Of a stretch of 64,000 bases of DNA, positions 52,377 through 61,400 are shown piece by piece. The translations under genes were made by a program, and so were the position numbers. Source of the stretch: Candidatus Cloacimonetes bacterium HGW-Cloacimonetes-3. Its GTDB lineage: Bacteria > Cloacimonadota > Cloacimonadia > Cloacimonadales > Cloacimonadaceae. Positions within the stretch are counted from its first letter, which is position 1. Each line of letters starts with the position of its first letter. The notes beneath the pieces are model-generated. The model had not been told where the DNA came from, did not search any database, and worked only from the letters and a program-made list of their open reading frames with translations. The DNA lies in NCBI GenBank assembly GCA_002840645.1, contig PHBO01000014.1, positions 62,001 through 126,000 of the forward strand, written 5' to 3'.

Positions 52377-53143
52377 TGAATACAATACCTGAAATAGCAA
52401 TCCGACTCTATGGTGACAATGAGCCATGCCGTTGCGGAGGAGCACACCAAGTATGCCTTCATTGCTATAAATGCCGTGCAGATGGTGAAGATCAAACAGA
52501 AGTCCCAAATATTGCAGAAATCATTGATGCAACCGTCTTGAAAGCTACCGCTAATGAGGCTGAAGTTATCGATCTTTGTAGTATGGCTAACGAGTATAAT
52601 ACTGCATCAGTATGCATAAACTCTCAGTTTATACCTCTCATAATCAAAACTCTTAACCCAAAAGTAAAAAGCTGCACTGTAATAAACTTTCCTTTAGGTG
52701 CTTCTTCTGCTGAAGTGATTGCAGCAGAAACTCAAGCCGTGCTTTCTGCCGGAGTGAAAGAAGTTGATATGGTGCAAAACCTTAGCTCAATGTTGTCTGG
52801 TGATTATGATACCGCATACATCAGTATAAATGGTTCGGCAAAGCTATGCTTATCTGCCGGAGCACTGTTGAAAGTTATACTTGAAACGTGTTACCTTTCC
52901 GAGGAACAGATAATTATCTCGTGCCTGATAGCAAAAAAAGCAGGAGCTCACTTCGTAAAAACTTCTACCGGATTTGGAACTGCCGGTGCCACTGCAGAAA
53001 ACATTGCCCTAATGCGCAGTGTGGTTGGACCCAAATTGGGAGTTAAAGCTTCCGGAGGCATCCGCAATCGTGAACAAGCTTTGGCAATGGTTGCAGCAGG
53101 AGCAAACCGGATAGGTGCTTCAAGCGTAAAAGCCTTATTGTAA
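52376..53143 (+). CDS. deoC: Deoxyribose-phosphate aldolase with N-terminal cysteine-rich extension
   Basis: 255 aa. The DeoC barrel begins at about residue 45 (IAEIIDATVLKATAN) and shows VKEVDMVQN, the Schiff-base lysine in FVKTSTGFG and GVKASGGIR. Ahead of it are about 40 extra residues with five cysteines, C18, C20, C27, C30 and C33 (CRCGG ... CLHCYKC), a likely zinc or iron-sulfur site not seen in common DeoC. The gene splits 2-deoxyribose 5-phosphate to acetaldehyde and glyceraldehyde 3-phosphate. Next gene is thyX, 19 bp away: both act in deoxynucleotide metabolism. Confidence 0.93.
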   Translation: MNTIPEIAIRLYGDNEPCRCGGAHQVCLHCYKCRADGEDQTEVPNIAEIIDATVLKATANEAEVIDLCSMANEYNTASVCINSQFIPLIIKTLNPKVKSCTVINFPLGASSAEVIAAETQAVLSAGVKEVDMVQNLSSMLSGDYDTAYISINGSAKLCLSAGALLKVILETCYLSEEQIIISCLIAKKAGAHFVKTSTGFGTAGATAENIALMRSVVGPKLGVKASGGIRNREQALAMVAAGANRIGASSVKALL

Positions 53144-53162
53144 AAAATACAGGGGCTTTTTT

Positions 53163-54578
53163 ATGAAACTCATTATCGCCGGCTATAATATTGATAAATC
53201 CCTCATAGACAGTCTGAATACCGAGACAGCCACCCCGGAAGTTATCTCCGCAGCCTATGCCAGAATCAGCAGAAGCAGCAAAGATATTGACTTTCTGAGG
53301 GATGAAGCAATCTCCGAAATCAGCAAAGCACGCGCCTCTAACACTAATATCATCTTTGATATGGGTCATAGCTCTGTGGCAGAGCATGCAGTATTTAATC
53401 TGGATTTAATTGGTGTTTCCCGCTTATTAACAGATACAATTCAGCGCAGCCGCTTAGCTTCTTTCACCGAGAAATCCCAACGCTACGTTACATTTTCCAA
53501 GGATTACATAGTTCCTGAAGAACTGAACAAATACCCGAAGTACAAAAAACAATATAAGCAACTTATGGATCAGCTATTTTCGGAGTATGAGACCAGCTTC
53601 AATGCACTAAACGAATATTATAAGACAGCCAAACCAAAGCTGAAACCCCGTGACCGGGAAGCTTTAGCAAAAGAGGATGCGCGTTATATCCTGCCTCTCT
53701 CCACAAAAACCCAAATGGGTATCACCATCAATGCCCGTAGCCTGGAAAACCTCCTGCGCAGGCTGGCAAAAAGCCCATTAGCCGAGGCTAAAGAACTGCA
53801 TCATGAGCTCTACTCCCAGGTGTCCGCAATTGCTCCTTCACTCATCCGTTACACAGAGGATGATGGCTATATGGGTAAGATTGATCTTGAAAAAGTTGGA
53901 TATACCGGATTCCTGCAACAAGAACTGCCCTGGATGGAAGAGCTGGATATGGAAAACAAGCTGAAAGTTCTGACAAGCCCATCTAATCCTGATGATAGCG
54001 TTTTGACTGCGATAATCTATCAGCAAGGAGAGCTTAACTGGAGCGACACAAACGAGACTGTTTCCCGTTTACCGCGTTTAGTTAAACAACAGCTTTGGAA
54101 TCAGGTTTATCACAATTTAAAAGCCTGGCACAAAGTTCCACGTGCTTTTGAAACCATAGATTTCAGCTTCGAGCTTACTTTCAGCGAAAGCTGCTGGGCG
54201 CAATTCAAGCGCCACCGTTTCTGCACGATGTTGCGCAAGGGCGGTAACTCCGCTATTTGCAAGTTCCCTGATAGCATAGCTACAATCGGTAGGACACAGA
54301 TGTGGGAAAGCCTTGCCTCCTCTGTTTCTAATTTTGCCTTTAATCTCCCTTCGCAACTTAGAGTTATTGCTCCATATTGCCGGTTAAATTCATCCTTACT
54401 GTTTGTGTACGCAAAAATGAACTTAAGGGAGATATATCATTTTATCCGCCTCCGCAGCGATGAACATGCTCAGTGGGAAATCAAGGAAATATCGCACCTG
54501 ATGGCAAATAGAATCATAAAAATAGCTCCTAAATCTGCTGAATACCTCTGTGGAAAAAGCGAGTTTTGTCGCCATTAA
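53163..54578 (+). CDS. thyX: Tandem-domain flavin-dependent thymidylate synthase
   Basis: 471 aa, about twice a normal ThyX. The N-terminal half has HSSVAEHAVF, the signature as RSRLASFTEKSQR (95-107; canonical RHR-x7-S-x-R with H to S at 96), and DARYILPLSTKT plus INARSL. The C-terminal half repeats the fold: RHR at about 349-352 but the following serine spacing is broken (FCTMLRKGGNS), then LREIYHFIRLRSDEHAQWEIKE. So each half has lost part of the motif that the other keeps. It makes dTMP from dUMP with methylene-THF and FAD. Long ThyX-like forms are known in some lineages. Last gene of the 14-gene run. Confidence 0.9.
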   Translation: MKLIIAGYNIDKSLIDSLNTETATPEVISAAYARISRSSKDIDFLRDEAISEISKARASNTNIIFDMGHSSVAEHAVFNLDLIGVSRLLTDTIQRSRLASFTEKSQRYVTFSKDYIVPEELNKYPKYKKQYKQLMDQLFSEYETSFNALNEYYKTAKPKLKPRDREALAKEDARYILPLSTKTQMGITINARSLENLLRRLAKSPLAEAKELHHELYSQVSAIAPSLIRYTEDDGYMGKIDLEKVGYTGFLQQELPWMEELDMENKLKVLTSPSNPDDSVLTAIIYQQGELNWSDTNETVSRLPRLVKQQLWNQVYHNLKAWHKVPRAFETIDFSFELTFSESCWAQFKRHRFCTMLRKGGNSAICKFPDSIATIGRTQMWESLASSVSNFAFNLPSQLRVIAPYCRLNSSLLFVYAKMNLREIYHFIRLRSDEHAQWEIKEISHLMANRIIKIAPKSAEYLCGKSEFCRH

Positions 54579-54736
54579 CAAATCTATCGCCTCCTGAAGA
54601 TACTTCGCTTATCAACAGCCAGCACGGTGATGTTTTCTTTTAAATCGCTTGCAGAAATGAAGCTATGTCTTCTTGACATAACGCTTTCAGCCTTTAATCA
54701 TGGATTCATTATGCTAAATCCATACTTGTAAGCTTT

Positions 54737-54795
54737 GCATAACTATCCCATAACCCTCCCATATCGGATACGGGAGGGTTATGGGATAGTTATGC
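54737..54795. repeat. 24-bp perfect inverted repeat
   Basis: GCATAACTATCCCATAACCC...CCC and its exact complement flank an 11-nt spacer (ATATCGGATAC) that is itself partly symmetrical. No T-run follows, so it is not a usual terminator. The gap 54579-55017 otherwise has no gene. It may be a transcription stop by structure alone or a mobile palindrome. Confidence 0.75.
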
Positions 54796-54929
54796 GCTGC
54801 AGGCAAGGTAGAAGACTGGGCAGTGAGCTATAGTACCAAGTTTTTTGGAATAGCAGCGTTGTTAAGCTACATGAAGTAGCTGAATCTGGGACATAGTTAA
54901 TTCTCGTTTATCGCATGTACACATCTTTC

Positions 54930-54935
54930 TTGACA
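54930..54935 (+). promoter_or_regulatory. TTGACA box upstream of the MFS transporter
   Basis: TTGACA 88 nt before the ATG at 55018; TTTATG occurs 18 bp further on. Confidence 0.45.
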
Positions 54936-55017
54936 ATTTATAGCATGTTTCACATTTATGATTTGCAAGGTGTTTTGCTTGCAATACTGTCAAATTAGAA
55001 CGTATCTAAGGAGCTTT

Positions 55018-56253
55018 ATGCAAACTGACAGACCTGTTTTCGGCACGAGATGGACAGTTGTACTTGGAGGATTTCTGGTGAGTATGATGGGAGGGCTATC
55101 CTACTCTTGGGGTGTTTTTGTGGAACCTCTTGGAAAACACTTCGGATGGTCTAAATCCTATTCAATGCTACCTATGTCCGTGTTCATGGTAGTTTTTTCA
55201 ATAACTATGATTCCCGCAGGTAGAATACAGGAAAAGTACGGAACTCGGTGGATGATAACTCTTGGTGCATTCTTGTTCCTTATCGCTAATTCTTTAAGTG
55301 CTATGCTTAGAATTGTAGCATTTAGGGGGTGGTTAGTTTTAACTTATGGGGTGATTGGGGGCTTGGCTTGTGGCATAACCTATTCCTGCGTAGCTCCTTC
55401 GATAAGGCGGTGGTTTCCTGATTATCCGGGATTAGCTGTTTCGTTGGGTGTGATGGGGTTTGGCTTGGCATCTTTTATCTTTGCTCCCTTGAAAGCTCAA
55501 GTCATTATCCCCAAGTTTGGGTTGGATGGCACTTTCGTTGTAATTGCCCTCATTACATTTGTCATTACTCTTATAGCTTCCCGTTTAGTGGTGTTTCCAA
55601 CAGATCAATGGCATATGCACATTTATGGTGCAATGCACCTGCCGGATAGGACAGGTATGGTAAGATCGAATATTCCTCCTGGACAGATGCTGCGCAAGTC
55701 CTTATTTTGGCTCATATGGAGCTCTTTTTTACTCTCTGTATATGGTTCTCTATTAATCATAGGCATCCTGCCTTCCTATGGGTTCGAAGTGGTGAAGCTT
55801 AGTGGTGGCAAAGCTGCGATTCCGATTTCTTTGTTTGCATTATCTAATGGACTTTGCAGACCCATAGCTGGTTTTTTGAGTGATAAGGTTGGCATTCTGA
55901 ATGTGTTAAGCGTAGTATTCCTGTTACAAGCAGCCACTTTCATTCTGTTTCCCTTTCTTATCACGAGCTTCCCTGCATTATTAGTAGCTGCAATAGTCCT
56001 GGGTTTAGGGATAGGAGCATCACTCGCTCTATATCCTGTTCTAACCTCGGAGTGCTTCGGTGTAGAGCACTTGGGTGTAAACTATGGCTTAGTCTTTTCA
56101 GCCTATGGTTTCGGAGCTATTGCCATTCAGGGAGGTGCATACTTGCGTGATAGAAGTGGTAGTTACACTATTTCTTTGATTCTGGCAGGTGTACTTACAC
56201 TTATTAGCATTGCCATCCTGTACCGTATTAGAGTTATTTACAAGTTAGGATAG
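55018..56253 (+). CDS. MFS transporter, OFA (oxalate/formate antiporter) family
   Basis: 411 aa with 12 predicted membrane helices in two bundles; the half-repeat motif PAGRIQEKYGTRW and RPIAGFLSDKVGILN identify an MFS carrier, and the N-terminal SYSWGVFVEPLG resembles the OFA family. The ORF-track start (54958) is replaced by the ATG at 55018, which has AAGGAG 6 nt upstream. The substrate, probably a small carboxylate or anion, cannot be read. It stands alone, 440 bp after thyX. Confidence 0.9.
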   Translation: MQTDRPVFGTRWTVVLGGFLVSMMGGLSYSWGVFVEPLGKHFGWSKSYSMLPMSVFMVVFSITMIPAGRIQEKYGTRWMITLGAFLFLIANSLSAMLRIVAFRGWLVLTYGVIGGLACGITYSCVAPSIRRWFPDYPGLAVSLGVMGFGLASFIFAPLKAQVIIPKFGLDGTFVVIALITFVITLIASRLVVFPTDQWHMHIYGAMHLPDRTGMVRSNIPPGQMLRKSLFWLIWSSFLLSVYGSLLIIGILPSYGFEVVKLSGGKAAIPISLFALSNGLCRPIAGFLSDKVGILNVLSVVFLLQAATFILFPFLITSFPALLVAAIVLGLGIGASLALYPVLTSECFGVEHLGVNYGLVFSAYGFGAIAIQGGAYLRDRSGSYTISLILAGVLTLISIAILYRIRVIYKLG

Positions 56254-56415
56254 AGAGTATATTGCCTCGCCGTGTTTGCTTTCTTGTTAGTCCATTATTT
56301 ATAAGATATTAGCTTCCTTCGTATCAGTTTTCTTTGTACCGATTACCGGTATAATAGACACATCATATCTCTTGCGTATAAAATAATAAATCACACAGTA
56401 GACGCAAAATGGCTG

Positions 56416-56444
56416 TTGACAGAAAGCACTGCTTCAAATTACAA
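56416..56444 (+). promoter_or_regulatory. Promoter of tRNA-Arg
   Basis: TTGACA (56416-56421), 17-bp spacer, TTACAA (56439-56444); 18 bp before the mature tRNA 5' end. Confidence 0.55.
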
Positions 56445-56462
56445 GTTCTCAATCTTAATTGC

Positions 56463-56536
56463 GTCCCTGTAGCTCAGCTGGATAGAGTGGCACCCTCCGA
56501 AGGTGAAGGTCAGGCGTTCGAATCGCCTCAGGGACG
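56463..56536 (+). tRNA. tRNA-Arg (anticodon CCG)
   Basis: 74 nt cloverleaf: acceptor GTCCCTG/CAGGGAC, D-arm GCTC-AGCTGGATA-GAGT (A20 arginine identity base), anticodon loop CTCCGAA with anticodon CCG, T-arm AGGCG-TTCGAAT-CGCCT, discriminator G. The first anticodon-stem pair is G-A mismatched. CCA is not encoded. Confidence 0.95.
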
Positions 56537-56569
56537 CTACGTGATGCAAAATAAACTACCGCAAAGAAA

Positions 56570-58345
56570 ATGATAAATGAAGTAATTCTCACCTTGGAAG
56601 ATATCTCCTGCCTTTATGGCGACAGGACAATCATCAAAGATGTGTCCTTTGGCATTCACGCCACAGAGAAAATAGGGATTGTTGGCTTAAACGGTTGCGG
56701 CAAAACAACTTTGTTAAAGATAATCAGCGGAACCAAATCTCCCAATACCGGAAAGATAACTACTCGAAAAGATTTGAAAATAGGCTATCTGGAGCAGGAT
56801 GTTGAATTCTTGCCAAACATTTCTGTGTTACAACACACGATCCCCGCTGAAGGCGAAATCCACGAGGAATACTTCTATAAAGCGTTGTTAAGCCGCCTTG
56901 GGATTACAGATTACACGCAGTTGGTAGGCACATTATCCGGTGGACAGCGTCGTAAAGCTGATCTTGCCAGAGTGTTGGCACTGGAACCGGATTTACTTGT
57001 GCTGGATGAACCTACAAACCACCTGGATTTGGATACGATAGAGTGGTTGCAAAATTTTCTTGCTACTACCAACAAAGCTGTGCTGTTTGTAACTCACGAC
57101 CGCTACTTCCTGGATGCAGTAAGCACCAAGATAATCGAGATTGAACACTCCCTTCTGTACTACTTCGAGGGTAACTACAGTGATTTTGTGCGCGGTAAGC
57201 TGATACGTGCTACTGATGTCCAGCGCAAAGAAACCAGACGTAATGCTCAGCTAAAGAAAGAGCTGGATTGGCTGTCACGCGGAGCTAAAGCAAGAACCAG
57301 CAAACCTAAAAACCATGTGGATAGAGTAAAGGAACTACTTTCGAAAAGTTACCTGATCTCAAATCAAGAACTGGAAATCTCCTTTAAGATAGACAGACTT
57401 GGCAAAACCATCCTGGAATTGCACCAGCTTAGCAAATCATATGCCAGCAGAGCATTGTTTGAAGGGATAGACCACAACTTCCAATCCATGGAAAGAATCG
57501 GCATAATAGGCACAAATGGCTGCGGAAAGACAACCCTGCTAAGAATGATCACCGGAGAAGTAGAACCTGATATCGGAGCGATCAAAGTTGGCGTTAATAC
57601 TCATTTCTCTTATTATAAACAAGACGAGGACAGCTTTGACCCCAATAAAACCGTATATGAATATATCGCCCAATACGCAGAAACGATAAAAAACGGTGCA
57701 GGTGCAAAGATCAGTGCCACCGAAATGCTGCAACGCTTCCTTTTTGATGGTAAAATGCAGCAGACAAAGCTGAGTGCTTTATCGGGAGGAGAACGTAAAC
57801 GTCTCTATCTGCTAAAGTCTTTGATGTTCGGTGCCAACTTCATCATTATGGACGAACCGACAAATGATCTTGATATCCGTAGCCTTGAAGTTCTGGAAGA
57901 TTATCTTGATGCCTTTAGAGGCTGTTTGTTAGTTGTATCTCATGATCGTTACTTTCTGGATCGGACTGTTGACTACCTGTTCATCTTTGAACATGGGAAG
58001 CTACGTAAGTTTGCGGGGAATTACTCTGACTACCTGTTAGTGAAACGTTTTGAACAAGAAGAGATCAGTGAAGCAGCCGCACCAGTAATAATGAGACCCA
58101 AACGTATAAGCAAAGGATTGAACTTCAATGAACAACGAGAATTCGCAAACCTGGAAACCGAAATTGATTCCATTGAACTCAGGCTTATGGAATTGGAAAC
58201 AAGCTTGAGCGTAGGCACTATGAACTTTGGTCCGAATGACTATCACCAAATTAGCAACGAGCTGACTGAATTGAATGAGCGGCACCAACAACTGCTGGAC
58301 AGATGGTTGGAATTAAGCGACAAAGAGAAAGACAAACCATTATAG
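56570..58345 (+). CDS. ABC-F family ATPase (Uup-like)
   Basis: 591 aa, two ABC domains and no membrane part. First: GLNGCGKTTLLKII, LSGGQRRKADLARVL, LLVLDEPTNHLDLD; second: GTNGCGKTTLLRMI, LSGGERKRLYLLKSL, FIIMDEPTNDLDIR. The last about 70 residues are a coiled coil as in Uup/YfmR-type translation factors. ABC-F proteins act on ribosomes to relieve stalls, not in transport. It follows tRNA-Arg by 33 bp and may be co-transcribed. Converges on the C25-type gene with a shared terminator. Confidence 0.94.
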   Translation: MINEVILTLEDISCLYGDRTIIKDVSFGIHATEKIGIVGLNGCGKTTLLKIISGTKSPNTGKITTRKDLKIGYLEQDVEFLPNISVLQHTIPAEGEIHEEYFYKALLSRLGITDYTQLVGTLSGGQRRKADLARVLALEPDLLVLDEPTNHLDLDTIEWLQNFLATTNKAVLFVTHDRYFLDAVSTKIIEIEHSLLYYFEGNYSDFVRGKLIRATDVQRKETRRNAQLKKELDWLSRGAKARTSKPKNHVDRVKELLSKSYLISNQELEISFKIDRLGKTILELHQLSKSYASRALFEGIDHNFQSMERIGIIGTNGCGKTTLLRMITGEVEPDIGAIKVGVNTHFSYYKQDEDSFDPNKTVYEYIAQYAETIKNGAGAKISATEMLQRFLFDGKMQQTKLSALSGGERKRLYLLKSLMFGANFIIMDEPTNDLDIRSLEVLEDYLDAFRGCLLVVSHDRYFLDRTVDYLFIFEHGKLRKFAGNYSDYLLVKRFEQEEISEAAAPVIMRPKRISKGLNFNEQREFANLETEIDSIELRLMELETSLSVGTMNFGPNDYHQISNELTELNERHQQLLDRWLELSDKEKDKPL

Positions 58346-58370
58346 GGGTTAGGCAACAAGTTTACTAATA

Positions 58371-58402
58371 CAAAAATAGCAGGCTAATGCCTGCTATTTT
58401 TG
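58371..58402. terminator. Bidirectional terminator between ABC-F and C25-type genes
   Basis: Perfect 14-bp stem CAAAAATAGCAGGC/GCCTGCTATTTTTG with a 4-nt loop; T-rich on either strand because A-run and T-run flank the GC core. Serves both convergent genes. Confidence 0.92.
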
Positions 58403-58420
58403 TATTTGGGCATAGATTTG

Positions 58421-61400
58421 CTATTTCATTAGGATGGCTCGTTTGGTTTGGCTGTATCCCTTGCTTTCAAGGCGGTATAAATATATTCCGGAAGCAACAC
58501 GCTGATTTGCAGCGTCACGCCCATTCCATACTATTTGATGTGTTCCCGCAGGCATATCCTGATCCACAAGCCTTTTCACAAGTTGCCCTTTCAAGTTATA
58601 TATACTTAAGCGGGTTGGTGAAGATTCCTTCAGCGAGAACCTGAAAGTGGTTTCAGGATTGAAGGGATTAGGATAATTGTTCATCAAGCGGGTAACTACT
58701 GCACTGCTGTTGTTTTCGTCCTCAATCCCTACCGTGGGTGGATACTCCACGCTATTGGTAGCAAGACTATTACCCAGCAAATAGTTGCAAACCACATAAT
58801 ATGTGTAAGTGCTGTGTATATCAATTTGTTCGCTGTAGGTGGTTTCGCTAACAGTAGCACATAACTCAAATCTGTCAGCATTAATCTTCCGATAAACACT
58901 ATACCCGGTTATCTGATACTCTGGTGCATCTGGGGCAATCCAGCTAAGGTTTATGGAACCTGTAGCAATTGTGTAGCTGAGGTTTGTGGGTGAATTAAAA
59001 TAGCCCAGGTAGAAATCCTGCATAGCTGATGGAGTAGCAGTTGAAAGAGTTATACCTGAATAACTATTTGTATAATAACCCGGACTGGAAGCTTCCAATT
59101 GATGAGTTCCCATCGGCAAATATAATGTATATGCACCCTCCGTATCAGGATATCCACACCATTTCTGATTGTTTCGTACAAGCACCTTAGCGAAGTTTAT
59201 ATCAGGGTTAGAACTGGTAACTGATCCATATACCTTACCTGCAAACTCCACATAACCGGTAGTTCTTACATCATCAATAAACCAGCCTTCTCCTTCCACT
59301 CCTCCGTCACTTTTAAAGATGAAGCGAAATCTGGCATTTTGGTTTTCATAGGCAGCTAAGTTGAAGCTGGCAGGAATCCAACCACCACTATTTCCGTCAT
59401 AACCGGCTCCTGCTAATGCTGATATCGAGGCAGCAGGGTAACCGCCAACAGGATTCATTAGTGTCCAGGTGCTGGAGTTGTTTAGCGATATTCTCACCTG
59501 ACCACCATCATAGGTGCTCTCGGTTGAATACTTATGCCAAAACTCTAACATGTAATTATGACCTATTAACATGCTTGGGGTGGTTAATGTATAATTAGCA
59601 TTAGCTGCATATTGTGTGTTTAGCCTTGTTCCCCATACTTTGGTTCCAGACTGTGCTCCCTGAGTGGAAGTACCCCATTCCCATCCATTTGGAATAGGAC
59701 TGGCAATATAAGCACCGTCGTCGGATTCAAAGTTCTCATACATACCGCTTGCGCCAATTCCAATGCTTACCTGCTCATTCTGAATGGGTATCATATCCCC
59801 CCAAAAGGCAAGATTGAAGTTAATAATAGTGCCATCGGGCAAATCTGGAGCTATCTCCAAATGGTACACTGCCTGGCAAATGCTTTCAGTTGGCACTCCT
59901 GAAAGATGTATGATAGAATTCAGGATGTTTACAGAAGTTGATTCGCTGCTCAAATTAGTAATAATATTCTTAGCTTCTAAACTTGTGTTGTTTGCCATAT
60001 TAATCACAAGTTCTATCGTTTCACCCGCTTCAATCAATCCATTGTTATTACCAGCACTGTCATTTACATACACTGCGCCAACTGTTATTGATGGCTTGCG
60101 TACAACTATACTAAGCTGATATTGCCAGCTATTGCCAGCAATGGTTACAATACAGGTTATTGGTATTGTTGCTTCATTGGGGCAATCCGGGCTTACTTGC
60201 AGCAGCAAAGGAGTTCTGTTTATTCCGATACTTGATCCTGGGATATCCTCATAATTACTCTCAGCAAGGGTAAAAGAGGCGTAACTGCTAATTGTAGAAG
60301 CGGTGAGTTGCACTTGTTGGGCTGCATTAATACCCACATTTACAAGCTTAATACCAAGCTCCAGAGCTTCTCCAGGTTCAGCTATACCATTATTATTCAC
60401 ATCATTAACAATTAGCTCGTGAATTGATAAATGTGCGCTTTGATGCAGCACAGGCATCGTGGTAATCAACAACGCCTTGTTATTACCTAATGGTGCTGCT
60501 GCATGAGAATATGTGTTATTGTAAGAATACTCTAATCCACGTGTATTAGTGTGATCTTTTATCCCAATCGATGCATAGTTTCCATGGCGGGGAGTGTAAC
60601 TACCACCACCAACATCAACATTATTGAAATCCTTGTACTGAATCTTTACCATTCCATCTCCCATGGAAGTGGGATAAAACATGGGATCATAGAATATGAT
60701 CTGGAAGGTTTCAAGGCTTGTACGATTGTAGCCGTTACGCATCTTATTATACTGTATTATGTAGCTATGTGAGGCAGAATCGTAATATTGATATATTCCC
60801 GCATCTGAAATCAGAATAAGATCATCCCAGAAGGCAGCAATCATGGGCGAGGGTCCATAACCACCGGGAAGGTGATAATTTCTGAATTCTCCATTTCCTG
60901 TTACACCCATGGCAATAAAACCATTTACACAAACGGTAATTTGATTGTAAGTCTCTCCGTAAAAAGAAAATGGAAACGGGAGATCAAGTACTTTTAATGT
61001 TATTGCACTGTTTTGATCACCTTCATCACTCGTATCACCTGCATCATTAAACCCGTTTATCAAAGTGCCTGAGCCTCCCAAAGCCGGAGTAATTTCTATC
61101 CATTCATAGTTCGGGCAATCTGCATAGGCTGTATCAGTGTTATCATAGATGAAATAACCATAAGCATCAGGTCCAAGAGGAGTGTATGAGAAAACACGAC
61201 CAATAGAGATGTTGAAATCCACATATTGTTCAAAACCTACATCATTAAATACCCTTAGTCGCATTGGTATTTGCATTCCCGGGATTAGCTGAACTCGTGC
61301 AAATAGTTCAAAGCCATCGACACTAACACCTATCATACCTGCACTAATCGCACCAATGTACGATGTTGAATCGTTTACTACAAGAAGATCGTTAAGAGAT

